From JAAFJM01 sp964529175 (GTDB taxonomy: Bacteria; Bacteroidota; Bacteroidia; UKL13-3), in NCBI GenBank assembly GCA_964529175.1, contig CAZGVO010000001.1:372001-436000 (forward strand): 64,000 bases of DNA, written 5' to 3'. This document shows positions 25,451-32,729 of the stretch, one piece after another; position 1 is the first letter of the stretch; the number at the start of each line of letters is the position of its first letter. A program made the position numbers and the translations under genes. The notes beneath the pieces are model-generated. The model was not told the origin of the DNA and made no database searches. It worked only from the letters and a program-made list of their open reading frames with translations.

Positions 25451-26001
25451 TTATATTTATTTATTAAATAGTTGATTTGATAAGTATTGAAAGTGTTATT
25501 GTAAATAGATATTTCTTTTTGGTAAAATTCTATGTCGAGGTAATGATGAAGCTTTTCATTTTCGGGGAAAGCCCGTTTTATATTGATAATATTTAATGGT
25601 AAAATGGGTGATGAGAGGTTTAAGCTAAAGTAATATTGAGGCTTTAGTACAAAATTTTTATAGCCATAGGTCGGTTCCATCATCATATAAATAACTACGT
25701 TACCATTTTCCATTATTTGGTAATCTTGTTTATCTAAATGGTTACACCTAAACGAACCTGCTTTATTGTTATAACCGAAAATGCTATCTTTTTTAAAGCA
25801 ATATTTTATACCATTCTTATAGGCAATAATTGTATTACTAAAAACAGTATTTTTAAGTAACTTACTTGCCCCACTATCTGGAAAAATTTGGTCTTGAATA
25901 AAATCTAATTCAGTTTTATAAATACCCAATTTATTTTGTGCTAACACATTTTGTACAAATAGTTGAAGCAAAACCAAATAACAATAAATTATAGATTTCA
26001 T
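25447..26001 (-). CDS. Secreted 184-aa protein of unknown function between kdpC and porin
   Basis: A signal peptide (IIYCYLVLLQLFVQNVLAQ) precedes a 160-residue polar domain with many aromatic residues. It has two cysteines (IKYCFKK and SFRCNH) about 22 residues apart that could form a disulfide, and FVLKPQYYFSLNLSS resembles a beta-strand. I recognise no family. Start and stop are fused to its neighbours: the ATG overlaps the kdpC stop by 1 nt (TAATG) and the TGA overlaps the porin ATG, so translation is coupled. A periplasmic accessory role in potassium uptake is a guess from position. Confidence 0.7.
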   Translation of the reverse strand: MKSIIYCYLVLLQLFVQNVLAQNKLGIYKTELDFIQDQIFPDSGASKLLKNTVFSNTIIAYKNGIKYCFKKDSIFGYNNKAGSFRCNHLDKQDYQIMENGNVVIYMMMEPTYGYKNFVLKPQYYFSLNLSSPILPLNIINIKRAFPENEKLHHYLDIEFYQKEISIYNNTFNTYQINYLINKYK

Positions 26002-26561
26002 TATTGAATTTTGTTTAAGGCTAAGTTTAGTTTTAGTACATTTATTTTTGTTGGTCCAAATAAACCAAGCAAAGGCTTTTCCGTAAGTTGATCTATTAAA
26101 TCTAAAAGAATTCTTTCGTCTATTTTTCTAATATTTGCAATCCGTTTAACTTGGACTTTAGCTGACTCAATAGAAATGTGTGGGTCTAGTCCGCTTCCAC
26201 TTGCGGTTACTAAATCAGATGGAATTAGAGATTTATTTATAGCCGGATTATGAACTAAAAATGTATCAATTCTAGCTTGGACTTGAGCTAAATAATTAGG
26301 ATTATTTGGACCTTTATTACTTCCTCCAGAACCAGCAGCATTATAATCTACTGCTGATGGTCTTGAATAAAAATATTTGTCACTATTAAATTGTTGCCCA
26401 ATATTGCTGTAAAAAGATTGATTGTTTAAAGTAATCAAATCTCCTTTCCCTTTATTAGGAATGGTTTGAGCTATAGCATAAACGATTAAGGTATAAACGC
26501 CTACTAAAAGAATGATAAGGAAGAACGTTAATTTTATTGCGGAGAATATATTTGCTTTCAT
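26001..26561 (-). CDS. kdpC: Potassium-transporting ATPase subunit KdpC
   Basis: This 186-aa single-span subunit stabilises the KdpFABC potassium pump. A membrane helix near the N-terminus (LTFFLIILLVGVYTLIVYAI) is followed by the family motifs SDKYFYSRPSAVDYNAAGSGGSNKGP, ASGSGLDPHIS and LNVLKLNLAL. I use the ATG at 26561 (MKANIFSAIKL). The frame is open 29 codons further, but that part is encoded by a repeat element (26569-26648) and is not KdpC sequence. Confidence 0.93.
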   Translation of the reverse strand: MKANIFSAIKLTFFLIILLVGVYTLIVYAIAQTIPNKGKGDLITLNNQSFYSNIGQQFNSDKYFYSRPSAVDYNAAGSGGSNKGPNNPNYLAQVQARIDTFLVHNPAINKSLIPSDLVTASGSGLDPHISIESAKVQVKRIANIRKIDERILLDLIDQLTEKPLLGLFGPTKINVLKLNLALNKIQ

Positions 26562-26568
26562 TTTTTTT

Positions 26569-26648
26569 GTGAAATGTGAGAAGTTTTGAGTGAAATGTTT
26601 TGAGCGAAAAGTGAGATGTTTTTTGAGAAATTGTTTTTTACATTTCAC
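26569..26648. repeat. Palindromic repeat element between kdpB and kdpC (copy B)
   Basis: This 80-bp element begins GTGAAATGT and ends ACATTTCAC, a 9-bp terminal inverted repeat. Inside are imperfect repeats of a unit like GAAATGTTTTGAG (GAGAAGTTTTGAGTGAAATGTTTTGAGCG...). It fills nearly the whole gap between the kdpB stop (26652) and the kdpC start (26561). It shares its ACATTTCAC end and (A)GTGAGATGT core with a copy inserted in kdpB at 28324-28393. Confidence 0.7.
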
Positions 26649-26651
26649 CTC

Positions 26652-28730
26652 CTACATTATTGTTGAAATTAAAAGGTCAATAACTTTGATACCTATAAAT
26701 GGAACTATTATTCCGCCAAGGCCATATATTAAAAGGTTTCTGCGCAATAAAGCACTTGCTCCAATTGGTTTATAAGCAACGCCTTTTAAAGCCAAAGGAA
26801 TAAGTATAGGAATGATAATGGCGTTGAAAATTACGGCTGAGAGGATTGCACTTTCAGGGCTTTTTAAATGCATAATATTTAATCCTTGCAATGCTGGAAT
26901 GGCAACAATGAACAATGCAGGAATAATTGCAAAATATTTGGCCACATCATTTGCAATTGAAAACGTGGTTAACGTACCTCTTGTCATTAACAATTGTTTA
27001 CCAATTTCTACAATTTCAATTAATTTAGTTGGGTCATTATCTAAATCTACCATGTTTCCGGCTTCTTTAGCTGCTTGAGTTCCACTATTCATGGCAACTC
27101 CAACATCGGCTTGAGCCAATGCGGGCGCATCGTTTGTACCATCGCCCATCATTGCCACTAATCTTCCATCCGATTGTTCTTTTTTGATGTAGTTCATTTT
27201 ATCCTCAGGCTTTGCCTCTGCAATAAAATCATCAACACCTGCCTTTTCAGCAATGAACTTTGCAGTTAATGGATTATCTCCCGTTACCATTACCGTTTTT
27301 ATTCCCATTTTTCTTAAACGTTCAAAACGCTCTTGAATACCAGGTTTAATAATATCTTGTAATTCTATTACCCCTAAAACTTCTTCATTTTCTGAAACTA
27401 CTAATGGTGTACCTCCATTGCTAGAAATTATTTTTACTTTTTCAGCAGTGTCAGAAGGAAAAAAGTTACCCGCTTTTTCACATAGATTTCTAATTGCATC
27501 CGATGCACCCTTTCTAATGCGCACACCATCAATATCAATTCCAGAACTTCTGGTTTCGGCAGTAAATTTTATATTGATTACTTGATGTCCTTCCCCGTGA
27601 GGAGTTAAAGCATTGATACCTTTGGCATAAGCCAATTCAAGAATACTTTTGCCTTCAGGTGTTTCATCGGCTCTTGAGGCGAGTACACAACATTTTAAAA
27701 AATGCTTTTCATCAATCCCCAAAGTTGGGTAAAAATGAGTTGCTTTCCTATTTCCTATGGTAATGGTTCCAGTTTTGTCTAATAATAAAACATCTATATC
27801 GCCAGCAGTTTCAACAGCTTTACCACTTTTGGTTATAACATTTGCACGTAACGCTCTGTCCATGCCTGCAATTCCAATGGCGGAAAGCAAACCACCAATG
27901 GTAGTGGGAATTAAACATACAAACAATGAAATAAATGCAGCTATAGTTATAGGAGTATTTGCGTAATCAGCAAAAGGTTTGAGTGTAACAGTAACTAAAA
28001 TAAATACCAATGTAAACCCAGCAAGTAAAATGGTTAAAGCAATTTCATTTGGTGTTTTCTGACGACTAGCACCTTCAACCAAGGCAATCATTTTATCTAA
28101 AAAACTTTCACCAGGCTCTGTGGTAACTTTTACTATAATTTTATCAGAAAGCACTTTTGTTCCGCCTGTAACTGAACTTTTATCGCCACCCGATTCTCTT
28201 ATTACAGGAGCACTTTCACCTGTAATTGCACTTTCATCAATGGTGGCTAAACCTTCTATAATTTCACCATCAGTAGGAATAATATCACCTGCTTCGCAAA
28301 CAAAAACATCTCCTTTTTTTAGTTGTGAAGATGTGAGGTGTAAAATGTGAGATGTAAGACGTTCGCCAAAATCTTTTACATCTAACATTTCACTTTTTAT
28401 AACTTTTACTGGTGTTTCTTCTCTAGTTTTACGTAAACTATCGGCTTGTGCTTTTCCTCTTGCTTCGGCTATTGCTTCAGCAAAATTGGCAAATAAAAGT
28501 GTAATTAGTAGCACTAAAAAAACAGTAAAATTATATCCAAAACTACCTTGTGATGCTTCCCCAAAAAGGATCCAAATGCAAACACCTAACATTACTGTTG
28601 TTCCAATTTCAACTGTAAACATTACAGGATTTTTGAACATAATTCTTGGTTTCAATTTCACAAAAGCTTGCTTTAATGCTTCCATTACTAGCTCTTTTTG
28701 GAATAATGCCTTATTATTTGAATTACTCAT
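26652..28730 (-). CDS. kdpB: Potassium-transporting P-type ATPase subunit KdpB
   Basis: This 692-aa P-type ATPase energises KdpA. The phosphorylation motif is LLLDKTGTITIGNR. ITGESAPVIRESGGD marks the actuator domain, and MMGDGTNDAPALAQADVGVA the hinge. Helices lie near the N-terminus, at 215-275 and at the C-terminus. An oddity lies at about residues 112-136: a typical KdpB runs from TREETPVKV straight to SSQLKKGD, but here about 20 extra residues (KSEMLDVKDFGERLTSHILH) intervene. They are encoded by a palindromic repeat. The insertion stays in frame and sits in a loop before the actuator domain, so function may be kept. Confidence 0.95.
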   Translation of the reverse strand: MSNSNNKALFQKELVMEALKQAFVKLKPRIMFKNPVMFTVEIGTTVMLGVCIWILFGEASQGSFGYNFTVFLVLLITLLFANFAEAIAEARGKAQADSLRKTREETPVKVIKSEMLDVKDFGERLTSHILHLTSSQLKKGDVFVCEAGDIIPTDGEIIEGLATIDESAITGESAPVIRESGGDKSSVTGGTKVLSDKIIVKVTTEPGESFLDKMIALVEGASRQKTPNEIALTILLAGFTLVFILVTVTLKPFADYANTPITIAAFISLFVCLIPTTIGGLLSAIGIAGMDRALRANVITKSGKAVETAGDIDVLLLDKTGTITIGNRKATHFYPTLGIDEKHFLKCCVLASRADETPEGKSILELAYAKGINALTPHGEGHQVINIKFTAETRSSGIDIDGVRIRKGASDAIRNLCEKAGNFFPSDTAEKVKIISSNGGTPLVVSENEEVLGVIELQDIIKPGIQERFERLRKMGIKTVMVTGDNPLTAKFIAEKAGVDDFIAEAKPEDKMNYIKKEQSDGRLVAMMGDGTNDAPALAQADVGVAMNSGTQAAKEAGNMVDLDNDPTKLIEIVEIGKQLLMTRGTLTTFSIANDVAKYFAIIPALFIVAIPALQGLNIMHLKSPESAILSAVIFNAIIIPILIPLALKGVAYKPIGASALLRRNLLIYGLGGIIVPFIGIKVIDLLISTIM
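28324..28393. repeat. Palindromic repeat inserted in frame within kdpB (copy A)
   Basis: Left arm AAATGTGAGATGTAAGACG and right arm CTTTTACATCTAACATTTCAC (plus strand) are near-perfect inverted complements around a short centre. The right end is ACATTTCAC, as in copy B. It translates on the minus strand to residues about 112-135 of KdpB, which have no counterpart in ordinary KdpB. Boundaries are approximate. Confidence 0.7.
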
Positions 28731-28758
28731 TTTATTGATAATTTTTTATTTGATAATT

Positions 28759-30447
28759 TCACTTAAAAGAAAAATACTCTGCTATAGGGCCAAGCGTTAA
28801 TGCAGGGAAAAATGATAATGCAGCAACTAATGTTACAACCGCAAAAACCATTAATCCAAAAGTTGCTGTATCTGTTTTTAAAGTGCCTGCACTTTCTGGG
28901 ATGTATTTTTTATTTGCTAAAATGCCTGCAATGGCTATTGGACCAATAATTGGTAAAAACCTTGATAAAATTAACACGATTCCAGTACTGATATTCCACC
29001 AAGGAGTATTGTCTCCAAGTCCTTCAAATCCACTACCATTATTAGCTGCTGATGAAGTGTATTCATATAACATTTCTGATAATCCATGAGCATCAGGATT
29101 ATTTAACGTGCTAGCGGTAAATTCAGGTAAAGCCGCTGCCAAAGCGGTTCCTGCTAAAATTAGAAAAGGATGAAGCAGCGCAATAATCATGGCAATTTTC
29201 ATTTCCTTGGCTTCAATTTTTTTACCCATAAATTCTGGCGTTCTACCCACCATTAATCCACTAATAAAAACAGCTAAAATGATAAAGATGAAGTAATTTA
29301 AAATGCCAACCCCACACCCTCCATAAAAACAATTGGTCATCATGGCGAGCATCTGGTTCATGCATGAAATAGGCATAAAACTATCGTGCATGCTGTTTAC
29401 ACTTCCTGTTGAAATAACTGTGGTGGCAATGCTCCAATAAGCAGAAGCAGGGCTTCCAAATCTTATTTCTTTACCTTCCATATTTCCTCTTGTTTGGGCT
29501 ATTTCCATTTTATCAATGGCAGGATTTCCGTTTACTTCTGCTACAATTGTTGGAATGGTTAATAATAGAAATCCAAGTGTCATTACACCAAATATGGTCC
29601 ATGCTAATTTTTTTCGTTTCAAAAAAAATCCTAATGCAAAAACCAATGCAAATGGAATCAACATTTGAATAACCATTTGAACCATGTTTGTAAAATAGTT
29701 AGGGTTTTCAAAAGGATGTGCCGAATTGGTTCCAAAAAATCCACCACCATTTGTTCCTAAATGTTTAATAGGCACAAAAGCGGCCACTGGTCCGGTGCTA
29801 ACTTGAATGGTATTGCCTTGAAGATTGGTTAAAGTTTGTTTTCCTTCAAAAGTCATTGGCATGCCATTTAACAAAAACAAAACTGCAATCACCAACGAAA
29901 TTGGCAATAATACACGAATGCATGATTTAACAAAGAAGTTGTAAAAATTACCCAATGTTTTGTAGGTTCCTTGGCGCAATGCATAAAATACAGTGATAGA
30001 TGCTGCAATACCAATGGCTGCGGTTACAAACTGAAGAAACATTAAGTATAACTGACCCAAATAACTTACGCCTGTTTCGCCTGAATAATGTTGCAAATTG
30101 CAATTTACCAAAAACGAAATGGTGGTATTAAATGCTAAATGAGCCGATTGATTTGGATTGTTATCTGGATTGAGTGGCAGAGAACCTTGGTTCATAAAAA
30201 GCAGCATGCCGACTAAAAACCATATCACGTTCATTGCTAATAATATGGCTAATTGTCCCTTCCAAGTCTGTTCTTTATCAGGATTTATTCCACTTATTTT
30301 AAATATAAATTTCTCTATTGGATTAAATAATTTATCCAAAAAAGTTTTTTCGTTTGCAAATACTTTTGCCATGTATTTACCTAATGGTATAGCTAAAATT
30401 AAAGTGATGATAAACATGGCTACTATTCCAAGTAATTCTGTATTCAT
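28759..30447 (-). CDS. kdpA: Potassium-transporting ATPase subunit KdpA
   Basis: This 562-aa membrane protein is the ion-binding channel-like subunit. Four selectivity-filter-like segments are seen: SFLVNCNLQHYSGE, KHLGTNGGGFFGTNSAHPFENP, a GCGVGILNY region and SSAANNGSGFEGLGD. About ten membrane spans are expected, and FMGKKIEAKEMK is also a family mark. It begins 4 nt after the kdpF stop and ends 28 nt before kdpB. The length matches the family. Confidence 0.95.
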   Translation of the reverse strand: MNTELLGIVAMFIITLILAIPLGKYMAKVFANEKTFLDKLFNPIEKFIFKISGINPDKEQTWKGQLAILLAMNVIWFLVGMLLFMNQGSLPLNPDNNPNQSAHLAFNTTISFLVNCNLQHYSGETGVSYLGQLYLMFLQFVTAAIGIAASITVFYALRQGTYKTLGNFYNFFVKSCIRVLLPISLVIAVLFLLNGMPMTFEGKQTLTNLQGNTIQVSTGPVAAFVPIKHLGTNGGGFFGTNSAHPFENPNYFTNMVQMVIQMLIPFALVFALGFFLKRKKLAWTIFGVMTLGFLLLTIPTIVAEVNGNPAIDKMEIAQTRGNMEGKEIRFGSPASAYWSIATTVISTGSVNSMHDSFMPISCMNQMLAMMTNCFYGGCGVGILNYFIFIILAVFISGLMVGRTPEFMGKKIEAKEMKIAMIIALLHPFLILAGTALAAALPEFTASTLNNPDAHGLSEMLYEYTSSAANNGSGFEGLGDNTPWWNISTGIVLILSRFLPIIGPIAIAGILANKKYIPESAGTLKTDTATFGLMVFAVVTLVAALSFFPALTLGPIAEYFSFK

Positions 30448-30451
30448 AGGT

Positions 30452-30529
30452 TTAAAATTTTTCGGGTTTTAATAGTACATAGCACATATAGCCAAAAACA
30501 GCTACAGCAGTAATGAATAAAATTGTCAT
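30452..30529 (-). CDS. kdpF: KdpF, small subunit of the potassium-transporting ATPase
   Basis: A 25-aa peptide, MTILFITAVAVFGYMCYVLL followed by KPEKF, forms a single membrane helix with the (L)xxPExF ending typical of KdpF. It lies 4 nt before kdpA, the usual KdpF position. KdpF stabilises the complex in the membrane. It is too short for routine ORF calling but fits in length, composition and position. Confidence 0.88.
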   Translation of the reverse strand: MTILFITAVAVFGYMCYVLLKPEKF

Positions 30530-30544
30530 AATTTTTTTGATGAA

Positions 30545-30628
30545 TTAAATTTGATCAAACCAGTTAATTGATTTGTAAAAAAGGCCGAACAATAAAAGAC
30601 CCGCGATAATTAAAATGATTGCTTCCAT
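30545..30628 (-). CDS. 27-aa membrane peptide between the 97-aa gene and kdpF
   Basis: The ORF encodes MEAIILIIAGLLLFGLFYKS and seven more residues (INWFDQI). It has one strongly hydrophobic helix followed by a charged and aromatic tail. It starts 3 nt after the 97-aa gene stop and ends 15 nt before kdpF, so it is packed exactly as an operon gene. It is not KdpF, because the next ORF fits that better. It may be an extra single-span subunit or regulator of the pump, inferred from position and topology. I cannot name a family. Confidence 0.6.
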   Translation of the reverse strand: MEAIILIIAGLLLFGLFYKSINWFDQI

Positions 30629-30631
30629 AGT

Positions 30632-30925
30632 TTATACCCCGCAACTATTTACTTGTAAATCGTACTCGTTTTTAAGCGAAAATGGCATCATCTCGAATAC
30701 TCTATTACTGAGTTCGTCATGCTTGTCTAATACACGAGAAAGCGAATAAACAAATACGTTAGAAACAGCATTTTTAATCAAATTATTTCCAGAGTGGAAT
30801 AGTTTATCAGCTACTAACAAACATTTGCTAGCTCTGTTAAATTTGCCTTGAACCATAAAACCAATTGTTATATCAGCAAATCGTTGCATTGCTTTATACA
30901 AGTTTTTCGAATTTTGTGCTTTCAT
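30632..30925 (-). CDS. 97-aa protein of unknown function, first gene of the kdp operon
   Basis: This is a small, mostly helical, soluble protein without signal peptide or membrane helix (RFADITIGFMVQGKFNRASK; LLVADKLFHSGNNLIKNAV; ending LQVNSCGV). I recall similar short proteins before kdp genes in other Bacteroidota, but no function is known to me. It is first in the transcript, followed 3 nt later by the 27-aa peptide gene, so it may act in sensing or in pump assembly. A C-terminal Cys and one mid-protein Cys are present. Confidence 0.7.
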   Translation of the reverse strand: MKAQNSKNLYKAMQRFADITIGFMVQGKFNRASKCLLVADKLFHSGNNLIKNAVSNVFVYSLSRVLDKHDELSNRVFEMMPFSLKNEYDLQVNSCGV

Positions 30926-30974
30926 TTTTTTGAATACTTATTTGATATTACTTATTCAAATAGTATTCCCATTG

Positions 30975-30987
30975 GTACATAGTGTAC
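30975..30987. promoter_or_regulatory. Inverted repeat GTACA-TAG-TGTAC upstream of the kdp operon
   Basis: A 5-bp perfect inverted repeat with 3-nt spacer sits about 50 nt before the 97-aa gene start, in the position of an operator. No regulator is known for it. A weak sigma-54-like match (TGGGAATACTATTTGA on the minus strand, 30956-30971) lies beside it, but it lacks the -12 GC. Confidence 0.3.
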
Positions 30988-31037
30988 ATAACAATTAGAT
31001 TATTAGCTTTTTGCGTGGTTTTTTAAAAATTACACAT

Positions 31038-31065
31038 AAAAAAACCCTATCGTTTTGATAGGGTT
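31038..31065 (-). terminator. Terminator-like hairpin in the kdp leader region
   Basis: On the minus strand AAACCCTATC pairs perfectly with GATAGGGTTT (10 bp, 4-nt loop), followed by a run of seven T residues in total. No gene with a visible start lies upstream on this strand before 31158. The hairpin stands about 112 nt before the first kdp-operon gene and could be an attenuator or a terminator for an unseen small RNA. Confidence 0.6.
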
Positions 31066-31130
31066 TGAGTGTTGTTTTGATAGGATATGTAAACTTTTTT
31101 ACAGATTATGGCTTACAATTAATCAAATGA

Positions 31131-31138
31131 TATATTCG
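31131..31138 (+). promoter_or_regulatory. Candidate -7 element for the SRPBCC gene
   Basis: TATATTCG is one base from TAnnTTTG and lies 20 nt upstream of the ATG at 31159. The -33 region shows no TTG. The same octamer precedes the ABC-F gene. Confidence 0.3.
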
Positions 31139-31158
31139 TAAAATCCAATATTAACCCT

Positions 31159-32022
31159 ATGGAACCAATTATTATTACCCAAAAATTTAACTGCCATATT
31201 GATAAAGTTTGGCAAGCACTTGCTAATGAAACAGCTTTGAAAGCATGGTATTTTCAAGTTCAAAATTATCAATTTGAAGTAGGTAAAGAATTTACTTTTT
31301 ACGAAAGCAGTGATTCAAGTGATTACCTTCATCAATGCAAGTTTTTAAGGATTGAAACAAATAAAGTAATTGAGTACACTTGGGCACATCCTTCTCACTC
31401 AAAAGGCAGTTCAGTTTTAAAATGGGAGTTGGAAGCAATAAACGAAAACCAAACACAAGTAACATTAACGCATACTGGGACCGAAAATTTTGCTGATGCT
31501 GGTGATTCATTTTCGAGAGCTAATTTTGAAATGGGTTGGAATGCAATTGTAAAAACTATGTTGCGAAATTATTTGATGGGAATTGAAAAGTTAAAATTTG
31601 AAGTTACCATAAATGCATCAGCTAACAAAGTGTGGGACGCTCTTTGGCTGCCTAATAATTATAAAGTTTGGACTACACCTTTTTGCGAAGGAAGTTACTA
31701 TAAAGGAGAAGTAAAACTAAATGAACGAATTCATTTTTTAGCTCCAAATGGTGAAGGAATGTATAGCGATGTGATTTTTTGTAAGGAAAATACAGTAGTA
31801 GTGTTTAAACATATCGGTATTGTAAAAAACTTTGAAGAGCAACCAATTGATAGTGAAACTGAAAATTGGACGGGCTGTTTTGAGACATACAAATTAAGCT
31901 TCATGAATAATGAAACGAAGGTAACGGCAGAGGTAGATGCTGTAAACAGTCACAAAGATTATATGAGTAAGGCTTTTCCGTTAGCCCTTACAGCCCTGAA
32001 GCAATTAGCAGAAAGTAACTAG
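31159..32022 (+). CDS. Tandem SRPBCC (AHSA1-like) protein
   Basis: This 287-aa cytosolic protein holds two START/SRPBCC folds in a row, at about residues 1-140 and 146-285. Each opens with the family pattern: CHIDKVWQALANETALKAWY and SANKVWDALWLPNNYKVWTT. The first ends with GWNAIVKTMLRNYL, the usual last helix. These domains form a hydrophobic cavity; ligands of most AHSA1-like members are unknown. The next gene is 9 nt downstream and likely co-transcribed. The two domains differ, so they are not a recent duplication. Confidence 0.8.
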   Translation: MEPIIITQKFNCHIDKVWQALANETALKAWYFQVQNYQFEVGKEFTFYESSDSSDYLHQCKFLRIETNKVIEYTWAHPSHSKGSSVLKWELEAINENQTQVTLTHTGTENFADAGDSFSRANFEMGWNAIVKTMLRNYLMGIEKLKFEVTINASANKVWDALWLPNNYKVWTTPFCEGSYYKGEVKLNERIHFLAPNGEGMYSDVIFCKENTVVVFKHIGIVKNFEEQPIDSETENWTGCFETYKLSFMNNETKVTAEVDAVNSHKDYMSKAFPLALTALKQLAESN

Positions 32023-32031
32023 TTTTTTGTT

Positions 32032-32598
32032 ATGGATTTAGTTAATCAATGGGAAAAGGAACTAGCTGTTCTACATAAAATACTGCAAAAAACAGTTTTG
32101 ATGGAAGAAATAAAATGGGGTGCATCTGTATTTACTTATAAAGGAAAAAATGTGGTGGCTTATGGAGGATTTAAACAGTTCTTCACACTTTGGTTTCACG
32201 ATGGTGTATTTTTGGCAGATGAGGATAAAGTTTTGATTAATGCAAATGAAGAAAAAACGAAAGCCTTGCGTCAATGGAGATTTACACACATGAATCAAAT
32301 TGATGAAACAAAAATTTTAGCTTACGTAAATGAGGCCATTCAAAATGTAATTGATGGTAAAACATGGAAACCCCAAAAAACCGATAAAATTAGTTTGCCC
32401 ATTCAACTTGAAAGTGAATTGAAGGTAGATAAAATTTTGTTTGATGCTTTTAGTAAATTATCTAATTACAAACAAAATGAGTATGCTGAATATATTGCAG
32501 AAGCTAAAAGAGAGGAAACAAAGCTGGGTAGGTTAGAAAAAATCAAACCCATGATTTTGGCTGGAATAGGACTTAACGATAAATACAAAAAGAAATAA
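32032..32598 (+). CDS. DUF1801/YdeI-like protein (OmdA family)
   Basis: This 188-aa protein has an N-terminal DUF1801 domain (EEIKWGASVFTYKGKNVVAY; FKQFFTLWFHDGVFL). Its C-terminal helical part (FDAFSKLSNYKQNEYAEYI, then EAKREETKLGRLEK) is typical of YdeI/OmdA proteins, linked in some bacteria to peptide or bacteriocin resistance, with unclear chemistry. It lies 9 nt behind the SRPBCC gene, a pairing common for these two families. Its biological role here is unknown. Confidence 0.75.
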   Translation: MDLVNQWEKELAVLHKILQKTVLMEEIKWGASVFTYKGKNVVAYGGFKQFFTLWFHDGVFLADEDKVLINANEEKTKALRQWRFTHMNQIDETKILAYVNEAIQNVIDGKTWKPQKTDKISLPIQLESELKVDKILFDAFSKLSNYKQNEYAEYIAEAKREETKLGRLEKIKPMILAGIGLNDKYKKK

Positions 32599-32671
32599 AG
32601 CGTTTATTTTCAATTAATTAACTCTAAATTTTTGTCTATCAATTTGAATTTATATTGATAGCATAATCCTA

Positions 32672-32706
32672 TTTTGTAACCAATTAAGTAATTAGCTTAT
32701 ATTCGC
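32672..32706 (+). promoter_or_regulatory. Candidate promoter of the ABC-F gene
   Basis: TTTTG (32672-32676), then 22 nt, then TATATTCG (32699-32706) approximates the Bacteroidota promoter, with one mismatch in the -7 box. It is 24 nt before the ATG. Confidence 0.35.
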
Positions 32707-32729
32707 ACTGCTAATTTTAAAGCACAAAC

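Noticed and set aside
26562..26648. Extended KdpC start 29 codons upstream
   Set aside because: The extra residues come from the repeat element and do not match KdpC.
30956..30971. Possible sigma-54 promoter before the kdp operon
   Set aside because: It has the GG but not the GC doublet of -24/-12 promoters; two of the key bases mismatch.
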